A stretch of DNA of 64,000 nucleotides from Bradyrhizobium sp. CSS354 (GCF_029051725.1 NZ_JAACFU010000001.1:1-64000), one strand, 5' to 3'. Positions 8,044 to 16,671 are shown, numbered from the stretch's first letter. Translations and numbers: made by a program. The notes: generated by a model from the sequence alone, not told the origin.

Positions 8044-8059
8044 GCATTTCGGAATGCAC
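8044..8059. promoter_or_regulatory. TGCATT...AATGCA dyad before the DUF2735 gene
   Basis: A 16-base near-palindrome with TGCATT and AATGCA arms lies about 90 bases before the DUF2735 start. It has TGC-GCA half-sites and could be an operator for the divergent pair. The rest of 7830-8145 shows no gene and no clear second promoter. Confidence 0.3.
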
Positions 8060-8145
8060 GGCCGATATGGGGATTCCAGTAACCACAAGCCAACGAGTCG
8101 GGCGCACCATGGAGGCCCAGCGCTGCGATCTCGGGAGATACCGCA

Positions 8146-8349
8146 ATGATGAACAATGGACTGAGTCACGGATCTGCACAGATCTATCAATTCCCTGTCG
8201 GGGGCCGCTCGGCTCTTGGGGGGCGCCGCAACGGTGAGACCCGCCTTCCCGCCAACCACGCCTCGCTCCCCGTGAACGAGACGATTTGCAGCGGCAGCTG
8301 GTACCATCAGGAAGCAGTCGATGAAGCCAAGCCGAAATGGGATCGCTGA
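8146..8349 (+). CDS. DUF2735 family small protein
   Basis: 67 residues with the conserved DUF2735 features: an N-terminal AQIYQFPVGGR motif (residues 11-21) and a C-terminal ICSGSWYHQEAVDEAKP motif (residues 47-63). The family is found in alphaproteobacteria, commonly next to glnII, and its function is unknown. ATG 8146 has a GGGAG ribosome site about 8 bases upstream. It is divergent from glnII across a 538-base regulatory region, which suggests co-regulation by nitrogen status. A longer antisense frame over the same bases has the composition of a shadow. Confidence 0.75.
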   Translation: MMNNGLSHGSAQIYQFPVGGRSALGGRRNGETRLPANHASLPVNETICSGSWYHQEAVDEAKPKWDR

Positions 8350-8406
8350 TGCCTGCGTTCGGTTCAATACCGCCGCGCCCTCTCAAGCGTCCGGCGTCAG
8401 TTTGAA

Positions 8407-8447
8407 AAAGGGTCGAAACAACGAAGTTTCGGCCCTTTCTGATTTTT
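8407..8447 (+). terminator. Rho-independent terminator after the DUF2735 gene
   Basis: A 13-base-pair stem with one G-U pair (arms 8407-8419 and 8426-8438) and a 6-base loop, followed by CTGATTTTT. It lies between the convergent DUF2735 and MliC-like genes. Confidence 0.8.
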
Positions 8448-8463
8448 GTGGAAATGCCGCCGT

Positions 8464-8769
8464 TCAGATGCCCGCGCAGGCCGTGACCGGCCGCTTCAGA
8501 TGCTTGGTGCTGCCGGTCTTGCCGATCACCAGCGTGATCCCCGCCCCCGAATAGCGCGCGCCGGAGACCGTGATCCGCTTGGCGAGCGTAACAGGCTCGC
8601 CGTCGATCTGGAGGAAGGCGCGCTTGTCGGCATCATAAAACCCAACGATGAACTGCGTACCATCGACGCACCGATAGGTCCGGAACGTCTGCGCATCGGC
8701 CTGCCGCGCTCCGATCATTGCGCCCGCCAGCATGGCGACCGTCAAAAGAATGGCCTTGTGCCGGCCCAT
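8464..8769 (-). CDS. MliC-like periplasmic lysozyme-inhibitor domain protein
   Basis: 101 residues. Residues 1-26 are a signal peptide (cleavage after ADA). The mature part shows the MliC pattern: YRCVDGTQFIVGFYDADKRA, then LQIDGEP, then the SGARYSGAGITLVIGKTGSTK segment that in the family enters the lysozyme active site, and a C-terminal Cys forming the disulfide with the first Cys. It has no lipobox Cys, so it is soluble periplasmic rather than membrane-bound. The role in protection against C-type lysozyme is inferred from the family. It is divergent from the phosphatase at 8841. Confidence 0.75.
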   Translation of the reverse strand: MGRHKAILLTVAMLAGAMIGARQADAQTFRTYRCVDGTQFIVGFYDADKRAFLQIDGEPVTLAKRITVSGARYSGAGITLVIGKTGSTKHLKRPVTACAGI

Positions 8770-8840
8770 GATCGCCCCCTGTAATAGATCTCAAGGACGC
8801 CCGTCGTGCGTCCAATGGAACCATAACGCAAGCTGATCTC

Positions 8841-9614
8841 ATGCAAGACAAGTCCCCGCAAGACAACTCCGGACAAGACGCCCCTGCCCGCCATCTCGCC
8901 CTGCAGGGCGCCAGCAATTTTCGCGACCTCGGCGGCTATCCGACCGCAGATGGCCGTACCACGCGCTGGCGGCACATCTTCCGCTCCAACCATCTCGGCC
9001 AGCTCACTGCTGCCGATGTCGAGATCGTCCGCGCGCTGGGCGTGCGCAGCGCCTTCGATTTTCGCGGTGTCGAGGAGCGCGCGGCGGGCGTCTGCGTGAT
9101 CAACGAGATCGCCGTGCATTCGCTGCCGATCGAGCCGACGGTCGTGGCTGCGCTGCGCGGCGAGCTCGCCAGGGGCAGGCTGACCGCGCCGGTCGCGCTC
9201 GAGCTCATGCGCGAGTCCTATCGCAATTATGTCCGCCACAACACAGCCAGTTTCCGCACCCTGTTCGGGCATCTCCTGGAGGACCGCGCGCCGCTGGTCA
9301 TTCACTGCACCGCCGGCAAGGACCGCACCGGCTTTGCCAGCGCGTTGATCCTGCATGCGCTTGGCGTGCCGGATGACGTCATTGCCGAGGACTATCTGCT
9401 GACCAACCAGCACTACAAGCGCGATGCGACGGCTGCCACCGATCTGCCCGAAGACGTACGCAATGCCATCGGTAGCGTAGAGGCGTCGTACCTTGCCGCA
9501 GCTTTCGAAGCTGTCGGCGCCGAATATGGCGATCTCGAAACCTATCTGCGCGACGGGCTCAAGCTCGGCGCGGCCGAGCGGAGCGCGCTCAAGGAGCGCT
9601 ATCTCAAGTCGTAA
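8841..9614 (+). CDS. Tyrosine-protein phosphatase (DSP/PTP-like, Y_phosphatase3 type)
   Basis: 257 residues. It has the N-terminal family signature SNFRDLGGYPTADGRTTRW at about residues 26-44 and the cysteine-phosphatase loop HCTAGKDRTG near residue 155, with catalytic Cys and Arg both present. Such enzymes act on phosphotyrosine or phosphoinositides in the cytoplasm. No signal peptide is seen. The 3' end overlaps the convergent SGNH-hydrolase gene by 11 bases. A cognate kinase is not visible in the window. Confidence 0.88.
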   Translation: MQDKSPQDNSGQDAPARHLALQGASNFRDLGGYPTADGRTTRWRHIFRSNHLGQLTAADVEIVRALGVRSAFDFRGVEERAAGVCVINEIAVHSLPIEPTVVAALRGELARGRLTAPVALELMRESYRNYVRHNTASFRTLFGHLLEDRAPLVIHCTAGKDRTGFASALILHALGVPDDVIAEDYLLTNQHYKRDATAATDLPEDVRNAIGSVEASYLAAAFEAVGAEYGDLETYLRDGLKLGAAERSALKERYLKS

Positions 9615-10347
9615 TCAGGCATGGGCATCTTTGCGTTGCACCGGTCGCCGTTAGGATCGCCGAACGCAGAGCCCGCGCGACTTGCATGGTGCTCCAGTCG
9701 CTCTGGTGCAGCTTCAACTCGTCGTCCGGCGCGAGCAGTTGCTCAAGCGAGGCGTTGTTGTGCTCGTTCCAGTGCCGCATCAGGGCCCAGCGCTGGAACA
9801 AATTGACTTTGGCCTCTTGCGCGGCGGCCCGGATGGCCGAGACCATCTTCTCCGAGAGCTTGGCATTGTCGCCGAGCATGGCCGTGACGTATTGCGGGTT
9901 GATAAGAATGACATCTGTGGCCGGATGATCGCGCAGGCGGGCCAATCCCTCGGTGATCTTAGCCACCACCTCATCGAAGTCGAATTCGTTGCTGCGAAAC
10001 ACGGCGTTGGTTCCGACCTGCCAGAGCACCAGCGAAGGATTGTCGGCAAAGATGTCGTCTTTGAACCGAGCCACTTCTTGCGGCGCCTCTTCGCCGCCCT
10101 TGCCACGGTTGAGCACGTCGATCCGGATGTCCCGATGGGGATCGTCATCCTTGTAGTGCGTTCTCAAATACAACTCGAGCCGCGCAGGATATGCGACGAC
10201 GTTGCCAAGTCCGGCCGTCGAAGATGACCCCATCGCCACGATGCGCACGGGCCCCCTTCCGCTCAATGCCTTCCTGAAGTTCGGCAGCGGATACTGCAAA
10301 TCAACGATCGCAGCAGGAAACTCGAGGGTCGGCAAATTGTCGGTCAT
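9604..10347 (-). CDS. SGNH/GDSL-family hydrolase
   Basis: 247 residues. Block I is VRIVAMGSSSTAGLG (catalytic Ser in a GSSS rather than GDS context, near residue 42). The Gly of block II lies in NRGKGGEEAPQE, and block III Asn is in LVLWQVGTNAV (near residue 115). The final His/Asp block is less clear, possibly DELKLHQSDWSTMQ near residue 210. It is probably an esterase or acyl hydrolase with unknown substrate. No signal peptide is seen. The start has a strong GGAGGAGG ribosome site. Confidence 0.8.
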   Translation of the reverse strand: MTDNLPTLEFPAAIVDLQYPLPNFRKALSGRGPVRIVAMGSSSTAGLGNVVAYPARLELYLRTHYKDDDPHRDIRIDVLNRGKGGEEAPQEVARFKDDIFADNPSLVLWQVGTNAVFRSNEFDFDEVVAKITEGLARLRDHPATDVILINPQYVTAMLGDNAKLSEKMVSAIRAAAQEAKVNLFQRWALMRHWNEHNNASLEQLLAPDDELKLHQSDWSTMQVARALRSAILTATGATQRCPCLITT

Positions 10348-10464
10348 GAAACAGCCTCCTCCACGATCTAAAGTTGCATCTTAGCCCAATTTGGAGCCGG
10401 CCGCCATTGCAAGTCCAATTCGGGCCGCGCAATAGTCGGCGACAGGTGAAGGACGGAGAGTCTC

Positions 10465-11145
10465 GTGCAGGGAAAAGTCGTTGTGGTGACCGGCGCACTC
10501 GGCTCGCTCGGCAAGGTGGTCGCCGAGACCGCACTGGCACGCGGCGCGCGCGTTGCCGGCATCGACCATGCGCCGTCGCAGATCCCCGCGATGCCTGAAC
10601 GCATCGAGATCGGCGGCGTCGATCTGTCCGACGCAGCACAAGCAAAGACGGCGGTCGAGGCGGCGGCGAAGCATTTCGGCCAGCTCGATGCGCTGATCAA
10701 CATCGCCGGCGGCTTCGCCTTCGAGATGGTCGGCGACGGCGACGTGAAGACATGGCAGCGCATGCATGCGCTCAACCTGCTGACGGCTCTCAACGCCTCG
10801 CACGCGGCGCTGCCGCATCTGGCCGCGTCCAAGGCCGGCCGCATCGTCAATATCGGCGCCATGGGTGCGCTTCAGGCCGGCTCCGGCATGGGCCCCTATG
10901 CAGCGTCGAAAGCCGGCGTCCATCGTCTTACCGAGGCGCTGGCGAGCGAGTGGAAAGGCAAGGTGACCGTGAACGCGGTGCTGCCCTCGATCATCGACAC
11001 CAAGGCCAACCGCGCCGACATGCCAAAAGCCGACTTTGCCAAATGGGTGACACCGCAGGAGCTCGCCGAAGTCATCCTGTTCCTCGCCAGCGATGCCGCC
11101 AGCGGCGTCACCGGCGCGCTGATCCCGGTCGGCGGGCGGGTGTAG
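10465..11145 (+). CDS. Short-chain dehydrogenase/reductase lacking the usual catalytic Ser
   Basis: 226 residues from GTG 10465, with GGAG 6 bases upstream. Classic SDR layout: TGALGSLG nucleotide-binding motif (residues 9-16), an NIAGG strand end, and YAASK (near residue 150) with catalytic Tyr and Lys. The Ser normally 13 residues before the Tyr appears to be Ala (NIGAMGAL). Dihydropteridine-reductase-like SDRs share that replacement, so this may be a reductase of that subgroup rather than an alcohol dehydrogenase. Substrate is unknown. The DUF2161 gene follows in the same direction. Confidence 0.85.
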   Translation: MQGKVVVVTGALGSLGKVVAETALARGARVAGIDHAPSQIPAMPERIEIGGVDLSDAAQAKTAVEAAAKHFGQLDALINIAGGFAFEMVGDGDVKTWQRMHALNLLTALNASHAALPHLAASKAGRIVNIGAMGALQAGSGMGPYAASKAGVHRLTEALASEWKGKVTVNAVLPSIIDTKANRADMPKADFAKWVTPQELAEVILFLASDAASGVTGALIPVGGRV

Positions 11146-11257
11146 TCGCATACCGGTTTGCTTGTCTCTGCGCCGGCTCCGATTCTATCGAAGCCAGGAA
11201 GGCTCTACACTGCCCGCAACTGATTCCCCGATCGGACGTAACACTCGGAAGCTTTCC

Positions 11258-11944
11258 TTGGAAACCACGCTCTACCTGCCTGTCAAACGGTTCCTCGAAG
11301 AGCTCGGCTTCACGGTCAAGGGCGAGATCGGCGGCTGCGATCTCGTGGGCCTCAGCGCCGGCGATCCGCCGGTGGTGGTGATCGGCGAGCTCAAGCTGAG
11401 CTTCAATCTCGAGCTGATCCTTCAGGCGGTCGATCGTGCACCGGCCGGCGACGAGGTCTGGATTGCCGCAAAGATGTCAGTGCGCGGCAAGGGACGCGAG
11501 ACCGACGCGCGCTATGGCAATCTCTGTCGCCGCCTCGGCTTCGGCATGCTCGGGGTGACCGACCGCGGTCAGGTCGAGGTGCTGGTGAAGCCGCCGTCGG
11601 CAGCCCCACGCCGCGAGCCGAAGGTCCGTTCGCGCCTCGTCGCAGAGCATCAGCGCCGCCAAGGCGATCCTGTGCTGGGCGGTAGCACTCGCGCGCCGAT
11701 CATGACGGCCTATCGGCAGCAGGCGCTGGCTTGCGCATCGGAACTCGCGGCGGGCCCGCGGCGGGTGAGCGAATTGCGCCAACGCTGTCCCGATGCCGGC
11801 AAGATCATGCTTAACAATGTGTATGGCTGGTTCGAACGCACCGAGCGGGGGATCTACGGGCTGACGGAAGCGGGCCATGCGGCGCTGAAACGCTGGCCAC
11901 AACAGCGGGTTGAGGATGTTGCCGGTGTCCCGTCACCACCCTGA
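11258..11944 (+). CDS. DUF2161 family protein, PD-(D/E)XK nuclease-like
   Basis: 228 residues if it starts at TTG 11258, where GGAAG lies 6 bases upstream and the N-terminus becomes METTLYLPVKRFLEELGF, the typical start of this family. An earlier TTG at 11162 is possible. The signature is CDLVGLSAGDPPVVVIGELK (residues 26-45), whose Asp, Glu and Lys match the PD-(D/E)XK nuclease core. After it come LSFNLELILQAVDR and a C-terminal winged-helix-like region (residues 155-215). The family is annotated as a putative phosphodiesterase; substrate and role are unknown. It is likely co-transcribed with the SDR gene. Confidence 0.75.
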   Translation: METTLYLPVKRFLEELGFTVKGEIGGCDLVGLSAGDPPVVVIGELKLSFNLELILQAVDRAPAGDEVWIAAKMSVRGKGRETDARYGNLCRRLGFGMLGVTDRGQVEVLVKPPSAAPRREPKVRSRLVAEHQRRQGDPVLGGSTRAPIMTAYRQQALACASELAAGPRRVSELRQRCPDAGKIMLNNVYGWFERTERGIYGLTEAGHAALKRWPQQRVEDVAGVPSPP

Positions 11945-12039
11945 CATCCAACCCGTGCATAGCTGAGATGCCACACCGATTTCATATTGCAATGCAACAT
12001 AGACGGCACTAGGTATCCCGGCATCGAAACGAGGCCGTT

Positions 12040-12345
12040 ATGAACGCAGACTGGAATACCAAATATGGCACGCGGCGCGTGCGCCACGATCCGCCGACCC
12101 TAGACGAGGCGATCTTCGCCGCCGTCGGCATCACCGACGATCAGGAGCAGCAGGCCGAGATCGCCGCAGCCCTGATGGGCATGCCGCTCGATGTCGTCCA
12201 GGCCGAGGTCAAGAAACAGGTTCGCACCAACAGCCGCATCACCTCGACCCGCGTGATCGCCGGCGAACAGGGTGCGCAGCGCTCGGTGGTGGTCGAACGC
12301 CGTGTCGTGCGCCGCTTCGGCAACGACAAGCGCACCGGCACCTGA
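12040..12345 (+). CDS. Small conserved-looking hypothetical protein
   Basis: 101 residues, soluble and charged, with GAGG 6 bases before ATG 12040. The N-terminal half is acidic (TLDEAIFAAVGITDDQEQQA), with a helix that could bind a partner. The C-terminal half is basic (SVVVERRVVRRFGNDKR). It ends before a strong terminator. I do not recognise the family; DNA or RNA binding by the basic tail is only a guess. Confidence 0.6.
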   Translation: MNADWNTKYGTRRVRHDPPTLDEAIFAAVGITDDQEQQAEIAAALMGMPLDVVQAEVKKQVRTNSRITSTRVIAGEQGAQRSVVVERRVVRRFGNDKRTGT

Positions 12346-12370
12346 CGGCCTAGTTCCCTACATCCAATAC

Positions 12371-12403
12371 AAAAGCGGACCGGTTTTGCCGGTCCGCTTT
12401 TTG
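12371..12403. terminator. Strong bidirectional rho-independent terminator
   Basis: A 13-base-pair perfect stem (arms 12371-12383 and 12389-12401) with AAAA on the left and TTTTT on the right, so it works for both the rightward gene at 12040 and the leftward GNAT gene at 12425. Confidence 0.9.
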
Positions 12404-12424
12404 ATTCCAGTCGGCTTTTTCAGG

Positions 12425-13054
12425 TCAGGCGGCGCGATTGCCATAGATGCTGGAGATGATCTTCCAGCAGGTCGAGTTGAAGCTGATAAGAGCGCGGCCT
12501 GCCGTGAATGGCGAGGCCGCGAGATCAGCAAGTTCGTCCTCGGGCGCCTTGGCAAGATCAATCGTACCGGTCGATTCGCCATGACGGAATTGCAGATGCG
12601 CCCCGAATTTCCTGGCGAGCGCCCGCATTGCGTGATTCTCGGCGCCGGTGGTGATGCGCAGGCGCTTGTAGCCTTTCCAGCGCGCTTCCGCGATCAGGCG
12701 GCTGAACAGCACGGTGCCGACGTTCTGGCGCCGCGCCGAGGCTTCCACGCTGAAGGCGACCTCGGGCAGCGAATCCCCCTCGGGCGGATGCAGCTCGGCC
12801 GCACCGCGGACCACGCCGTCGACGATATAGGCGACGATCACAGTGCCGTCCTCGGCACAGCGGGCGGCGTAACGCTCGATAAAACTGTCGTCGAGAAAAC
12901 CGTTGAAGCGATCGTGCCGGCTTTCGGCATCGAGCCTCAGCAGATGATCGCGCAAAAGCGGCAATTCTTCCTGCTGGCTCAAGGTGCGCACGTAGCCCTG
13001 AACGGACTTCGGGCGGTTGGTTACTTCAAGTCCCAAATCTGCTGCGAGTGACAA
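12425..13054 (-). CDS. GNAT-family N-acetyltransferase
   Basis: 209 residues. The start is TTG 13054, supported by an AGAGGAG ribosome site 7 bases upstream and the lack of an upstream ATG. The GNAT core lies at residues 70-160: VAYIVDGVVRGAAEL, PEVAFSVEASARRQNVGTVLFSRLI (acetyl-CoA motif A with the Q/R-x-x-V-G-T variant) and ITTGAENHAMRALARKFGA. The acceptor substrate cannot be told. The C-terminal 40 residues are extra to the fold. It converges on the gene at 12040 across the shared terminator. Confidence 0.8.
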   Translation of the reverse strand: MSLAADLGLEVTNRPKSVQGYVRTLSQQEELPLLRDHLLRLDAESRHDRFNGFLDDSFIERYAARCAEDGTVIVAYIVDGVVRGAAELHPPEGDSLPEVAFSVEASARRQNVGTVLFSRLIAEARWKGYKRLRITTGAENHAMRALARKFGAHLQFRHGESTGTIDLAKAPEDELADLAASPFTAGRALISFNSTCWKIISSIYGNRAA

Positions 13055-13204
13055 GTCAAAACTCCTCTTGGTGTCCCTCGAGGAGGCGTTCGAATCCCTA
13101 GGCCTCCAATATTGTGCATCGCAACAAACTTTTCAAGACGGGAACCTGCCCAAGTTTCGGGCATTGGAGGCGCCTAATTCGTTAATAAAATCAAGCCCCC
13201 GTAT

Positions 13205-13606
13205 TCATACGAGGACCAGCTGGGTCTGCGTCACCACGGCGACCAGCTTGCCGTCCTCGGTCTCCAGCCGAGTGGTCCAGACCTGCGTCCGCCGGCCCCT
13301 GTGGATTGGGGTGGCGATCGCGATCACCGTGGTTCCCTCCTTGGCCCCGCCGATGAAGTTGGTCTTGCTCTCGAGCGTGGTCGTACCCTTGGCGTCGTCC
13401 GGCAGATTGATCACGGTGGCCGCTGCGCCGACGGAATCCGCCAGCGCCATCACCGCGCCGCCGTGGATGGTGTGATGAAGCGTGCAGAGATCGGGCCTGA
13501 CCGTCATCCGCGCCACCACGCGATCTTTCCCGGCCTCGACGAACTCGACGCCCTTGAGTTCGGCAAACGGCATCTTCATCGCTTTAAGTTTCTCGAGCGG
13601 CGTCAT
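13205..13606 (-). CDS. PaaI-type hotdog-fold thioesterase
   Basis: 133 residues from ATG 13606, with a very good GGGAGGAG ribosome site. Signature: CTLHHTIHGGAVMALADSVG near residues 42-61, the HGG(A)xxxLAD hotdog motif carrying the catalytic Asp, followed by LESKTNFIGGAKEG. It hydrolyses acyl- or aryl-CoA thioesters in the cytoplasm; the natural substrate is not clear. The frame is open further upstream but that part overlaps the palindromic repeat and is not coding. Confidence 0.88.
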   Translation of the reverse strand: MTPLEKLKAMKMPFAELKGVEFVEAGKDRVVARMTVRPDLCTLHHTIHGGAVMALADSVGAAATVINLPDDAKGTTTLESKTNFIGGAKEGTTVIAIATPIHRGRRTQVWTTRLETEDGKLVAVVTQTQLVLV

Positions 13607-13684
13607 CGGATCTCCTCCCAAATCATTCTGCTCGCAGGGTGAATTGCTCCGCGCGGCAAAGCAATGACGTCCGAGGTAATCAGT

Positions 13685-13751
13685 GCGAGCGCGGCGAAGC
13701 AATCCAGACTCTTTCCGCGGATACATTTCTGGATTGCTTCGCTGCGCTCGC
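13685..13751. repeat. Long palindromic dispersed repeat
   Basis: Arms of 23 bases at 13685-13707 and 13729-13751 are inverted copies with one mismatch, around a 21-base loop. The core GCGAAGCAATCCAG / CTGGATTGCTTCGC is a repeat I recognise from intergenic regions of Bradyrhizobium and relatives. It lies between the thioesterase gene start and the kynU stop. Confidence 0.8.
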
Positions 13752-13777
13752 AATGACGGGGGAGACAGCCTTCGACC

Positions 13778-14980
13778 TCACGTCACCGCATTCACTACCT
13801 GATACTCCGGACGCCGCCACACCTCGCCCGCAATCACCTCCTCGATGATCTCGGCTGCCTTCATCACCTCGGCCTCGCCGATATACAGCGGCGTGACGCC
13901 AAACCTCATGATGTCAGGCGCGCGGAAATCGCCGATGACGCCACGGGCGATGAGGGCCTGCATCGCGGCGTAGCCGCCGTCGAAGGCGAAGGAGACCTGA
14001 GAGCCGCGGCGCTGATGCGTGCGCGGCGTGACGAGCTTCAAGGACGGGCAGCGGCGTTCGACCTCGGCAATCAGGAGATCGCCGAGCGCCAGCGAACGCG
14101 CGCGGACTTCCCTGATATCGACGCGATCCCAGATGTCGAGCGAGGCCTCCAACGCCGCCATCGCCAGCACCGGCGGCGTTCCGACGCGCATGCGCTCGAC
14201 GCCGCCGGCGGCCGCATAGGCAAGCTCGAACGCGAACGGCTTTGCGTGCCCCATCCACCCCGACAAAGCGGCGCGCACGCTGTCGGCATGGCGCGGCGCG
14301 ACGTAGAGGAAGGCCGGCGCGCCAGGGCCGGCGTTGATGTATTTGTAGGTGCATCCGGCGGCGAAATCAGCGCCGGTGCCGGCAAGGTCAACCGGCAGCG
14401 CGCCGGCCGAATGCGCGAGGTCCCACACCGTGACGATGCCGAGCGCATGCGCTGTTGCAGTCAGCTTCGCCATGTCGTGGCGCCGTCCGGTGCGGTAATC
14501 GACCTCGGTGATGTAGAGCACCGCGATCTCCTCCGATAACGAAGCCTCGATCTCCTCCGGCGCCACCAGGCGCAATTGATGGCCACGGCCGAGCGTCGCG
14601 ATCAGGCCTTCAGCCATGTAGAGGTCGGTCGGAAAATTGCCGGTGTCCGACAGGACGATTTTGCGCGATGCGTTCATGTCGAGCGCGGCGGCGAGCGCCT
14701 GATAGACCTTGAGCGACAGCGTATCTCCGACCATGACGGAGCCGGCTTCCGCACCGATCAGTCGCGCGATGCGATCGCCGACATGACGCGGCTGGACGTA
14801 CCAGCCCGCCGTATTCCAGGCGCGGATCAACTCATCGCCCCACTCGGCGGTGATGACGCGGCTGACGCGCTCGGCGACACCAAGCGGCAACGCGCCGAGC
14901 GAATTGCCGTCGAGATAGATCACACCGTCCGGCATATGGAACAGCGCTTTGGTGTCGTCGTAGACGCGAAGCTTGGTCAT
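13778..14980 (-). CDS. kynU: Kynureninase
   Basis: 400 residues, PLP-dependent. It cleaves kynurenine or 3-hydroxykynurenine to anthranilate (or its 3-hydroxy form) and alanine. Motifs: IYLDGNSLGALPLG near residue 21-34, VMVGDTLSLKVYQ, the PLP-binding VDYRTGRRHDM and VWDLAHSAGALPVD strands, and the Schiff-base Lys in CTYKYINAGPGAPAF near residue 220. It is the last gene of kynB-kynA-kynU, with an 8-base gap from kynA. Confidence 0.95.
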   Translation of the reverse strand: MTKLRVYDDTKALFHMPDGVIYLDGNSLGALPLGVAERVSRVITAEWGDELIRAWNTAGWYVQPRHVGDRIARLIGAEAGSVMVGDTLSLKVYQALAAALDMNASRKIVLSDTGNFPTDLYMAEGLIATLGRGHQLRLVAPEEIEASLSEEIAVLYITEVDYRTGRRHDMAKLTATAHALGIVTVWDLAHSAGALPVDLAGTGADFAAGCTYKYINAGPGAPAFLYVAPRHADSVRAALSGWMGHAKPFAFELAYAAAGGVERMRVGTPPVLAMAALEASLDIWDRVDIREVRARSLALGDLLIAEVERRCPSLKLVTPRTHQRRGSQVSFAFDGGYAAMQALIARGVIGDFRAPDIMRFGVTPLYIGEAEVMKAAEIIEEVIAGEVWRRPEYQVVNAVT

Positions 14981-14988
14981 GAAAATCT

Positions 14989-15828
14989 CTACAGGATCGT
15001 GCGCACGCGCCAGAGTTCAGGAAACAGCTCGACCTCCAGCATGCGCTTGAGATAGCTGACGCCACCGGTGCCCCCGGTGCCGCGTTTGAAACCGATGACG
15101 CGCTCGACTGTCGTCACATGGTTGAAGCGCCAGCGCCGGAAGTAATCCTCGAAATCGACCAGCTTCTCGGCGAGCTCGTAGAGCATCCAATGCGTTTCCG
15201 GCGCTTCGTAGACGATACGCCAGGCCTGCAGCACACCTTCGTTGAAACTGTGAGTCTCGCGAACATCGCGCGCCAGCACGGCCGCGGGCATCTTGAGTCC
15301 GTTGCGGTCGGCGAGCCGCAGCACCTCATCATAGAGGCTTGGCGTCGCGAGCTCGGCTTCGAGCAGTTGCGTGGTTTCCAGATCGTGCGCGTGCGGCTTG
15401 AGCATGGCGTGGTTGCGGTTGCCGAGCAGGAATTCGATGAGCCGGTATTGCCGCGACTGGAACCCCGAGGACTGGCCAAGCTGCGAGCGGAAGCGCGTAT
15501 ACTCGCTGGGCGTCATGGTGCGCAGCACGTCCCAGGCGCCGTTGAGCTGCTCGAAGATCCGCGACATCCGTGCCAGCATCTTCATCGCAGGCTGCACCTC
15601 ATCCTTCGCGATCGAACGGCGTGCGGCGCTGAGCTCGTGGATGGCGAGCCGCATCCAGAGTTCGGTGGTCTGATGCTGGATGATGAACAGCATTTCGTCA
15701 TGGGCTTCCGACAGCGGATGCTGCGCGCCGAGGATCGCGTCCAGCGCCAGATAGTTGCCATAGGACATGCGCCGGGCGAAATCGGTCTCGGCGCCTTCGC
15801 TTGCGGGATCGTACTCGCTGGACGTCAT
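14989..15828 (-). CDS. kynA: Tryptophan 2,3-dioxygenase
   Basis: 279 residues, the usual bacterial length. This heme enzyme opens the indole ring of L-tryptophan to N-formylkynurenine. Visible motifs: [15 protein letters not shown] (residues 27-41), [20 protein letters not shown] with the substrate-pocket His, [21 protein letters not shown] and the heme-ligand segment [20 protein letters not shown] near residue 240. Second gene of the operon: it starts 33 bases after kynB and stops 8 bases before kynU. Confidence 0.96.
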   Translation of the reverse strand: MTSSEYDPASEGAETDFARRMSYGNYLALDAILGAQHPLSEAHDEMLFIIQHQTTELWMRLAIHELSAARRSIAKDEVQPAMKMLARMSRIFEQLNGAWDVLRTMTPSEYTRFRSQLGQSSGFQSRQYRLIEFLLGNRNHAMLKPHAHDLETTQLLEAELATPSLYDEVLRLADRNGLKMPAAVLARDVRETHSFNEGVLQAWRIVYEAPETHWMLYELAEKLVDFEDYFRRWRFNHVTTVERVIGFKRGTGGTGGVSYLKRMLEVELFPELWRVRTIL

Positions 15829-15861
15829 GGCAGGCCCTTTCGATCGATCGTTATGGCCTCG

Positions 15862-16671
15862 TCAGTCGAGGCCGATCAGGCGCGCGGTGATTGGCGACGA
15901 CGGGTCCTTGAGGGCGTCGATCACGGTGAAATGGTTCAGCCCGGGATCGACGACAAGACGCGTCGGTACGTCGAAGCCAGTCCAGACATTGGCCATCAGA
16001 TCGGACTGGCGGATGAATTCTGGCCGCTCATTGCCTCCGACCCAGGCGGTCACGGGGGAAGGCCCACGCGGCAGATGCAGCGCTGCGCTTTCCCGCGTCG
16101 CCTCCTCCATCGTCATGCGCAGCGTCTCGTTCATCCTGGTCTTGAGCAGCGGACGCAGATCATGCAGGCCGCTGATGGACAGCGTCCCGGCGATGCGGTT
16201 GAAGATGGCGGGATCGAGCCGGCTATCATTGCACAGCATGCGCGTGACGAGATGGCCGCCCGCGGAATGGCCGGCGAGCCGGATCGGACCCGCGACGAGA
16301 GCGGCCGCCTTGGCGATCGCTGCGGCAATTTCCGTCGTAATGTCGGAGATGCGCGCGGCCGGCGTCAGTGTGTAGCTTGGCAGTGCCACCGTCCAGCCGT
16401 GATGGCGCGCGCCTTCGGCAAGATCGGTCCATGTCGATTTGTCGAAGCGCATCCAGTAGCCGCCGTGGACGAACACGACGAGGCCTTTGCTGTCGCCGTC
16501 TGGCAGGATCAGGTCGAGGCGCTGGCGCTCGCCGGAGCCATAGGCGATGTCGGCGCGAAACTCCTTCAGCTCGGCACGATAAGCCGCCGCCCGCTCCGCC
16601 CATAACGCCGGGATCTTGTCCGAGCCTGGGATATGGGCCGAATTGGCGTAAGCGTCATCCCAATCGCGCAT
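15862..16671 (-). CDS. kynB: Arylformamidase-type alpha/beta hydrolase (kynurenine formamidase)
   Basis: 269 residues of alpha/beta-hydrolase fold. It has the oxyanion HGGYW motif (VVFVHGGYWMRFD, near residue 68), nucleophile elbow AGHSAGGHLV (near residue 134) and a C-terminal NHFTVID with the catalytic His. This is the serine-hydrolase type of kynurenine formamidase, unlike the metal-dependent cyclase-like KynB of many bacteria. Its position as first gene before kynA and kynU makes N-formylkynurenine hydrolysis the likely reaction. A GAGGAAG ribosome site precedes ATG 16671. The symbol follows function, not sequence family. Confidence 0.85.
   Translation of the reverse strand: MRDWDDAYANSAHIPGSDKIPALWAERAAAYRAELKEFRADIAYGSGERQRLDLILPDGDSKGLVVFVHGGYWMRFDKSTWTDLAEGARHHGWTVALPSYTLTPAARISDITTEIAAAIAKAAALVAGPIRLAGHSAGGHLVTRMLCNDSRLDPAIFNRIAGTLSISGLHDLRPLLKTRMNETLRMTMEEATRESAALHLPRGPSPVTAWVGGNERPEFIRQSDLMANVWTGFDVPTRLVVDPGLNHFTVIDALKDPSSPITARLIGLD

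Noticed and set aside
15118..16605. Long rightward frame over kynA and kynB
   Set aside because: Antisense shadow of two recognised kynurenine-pathway genes.
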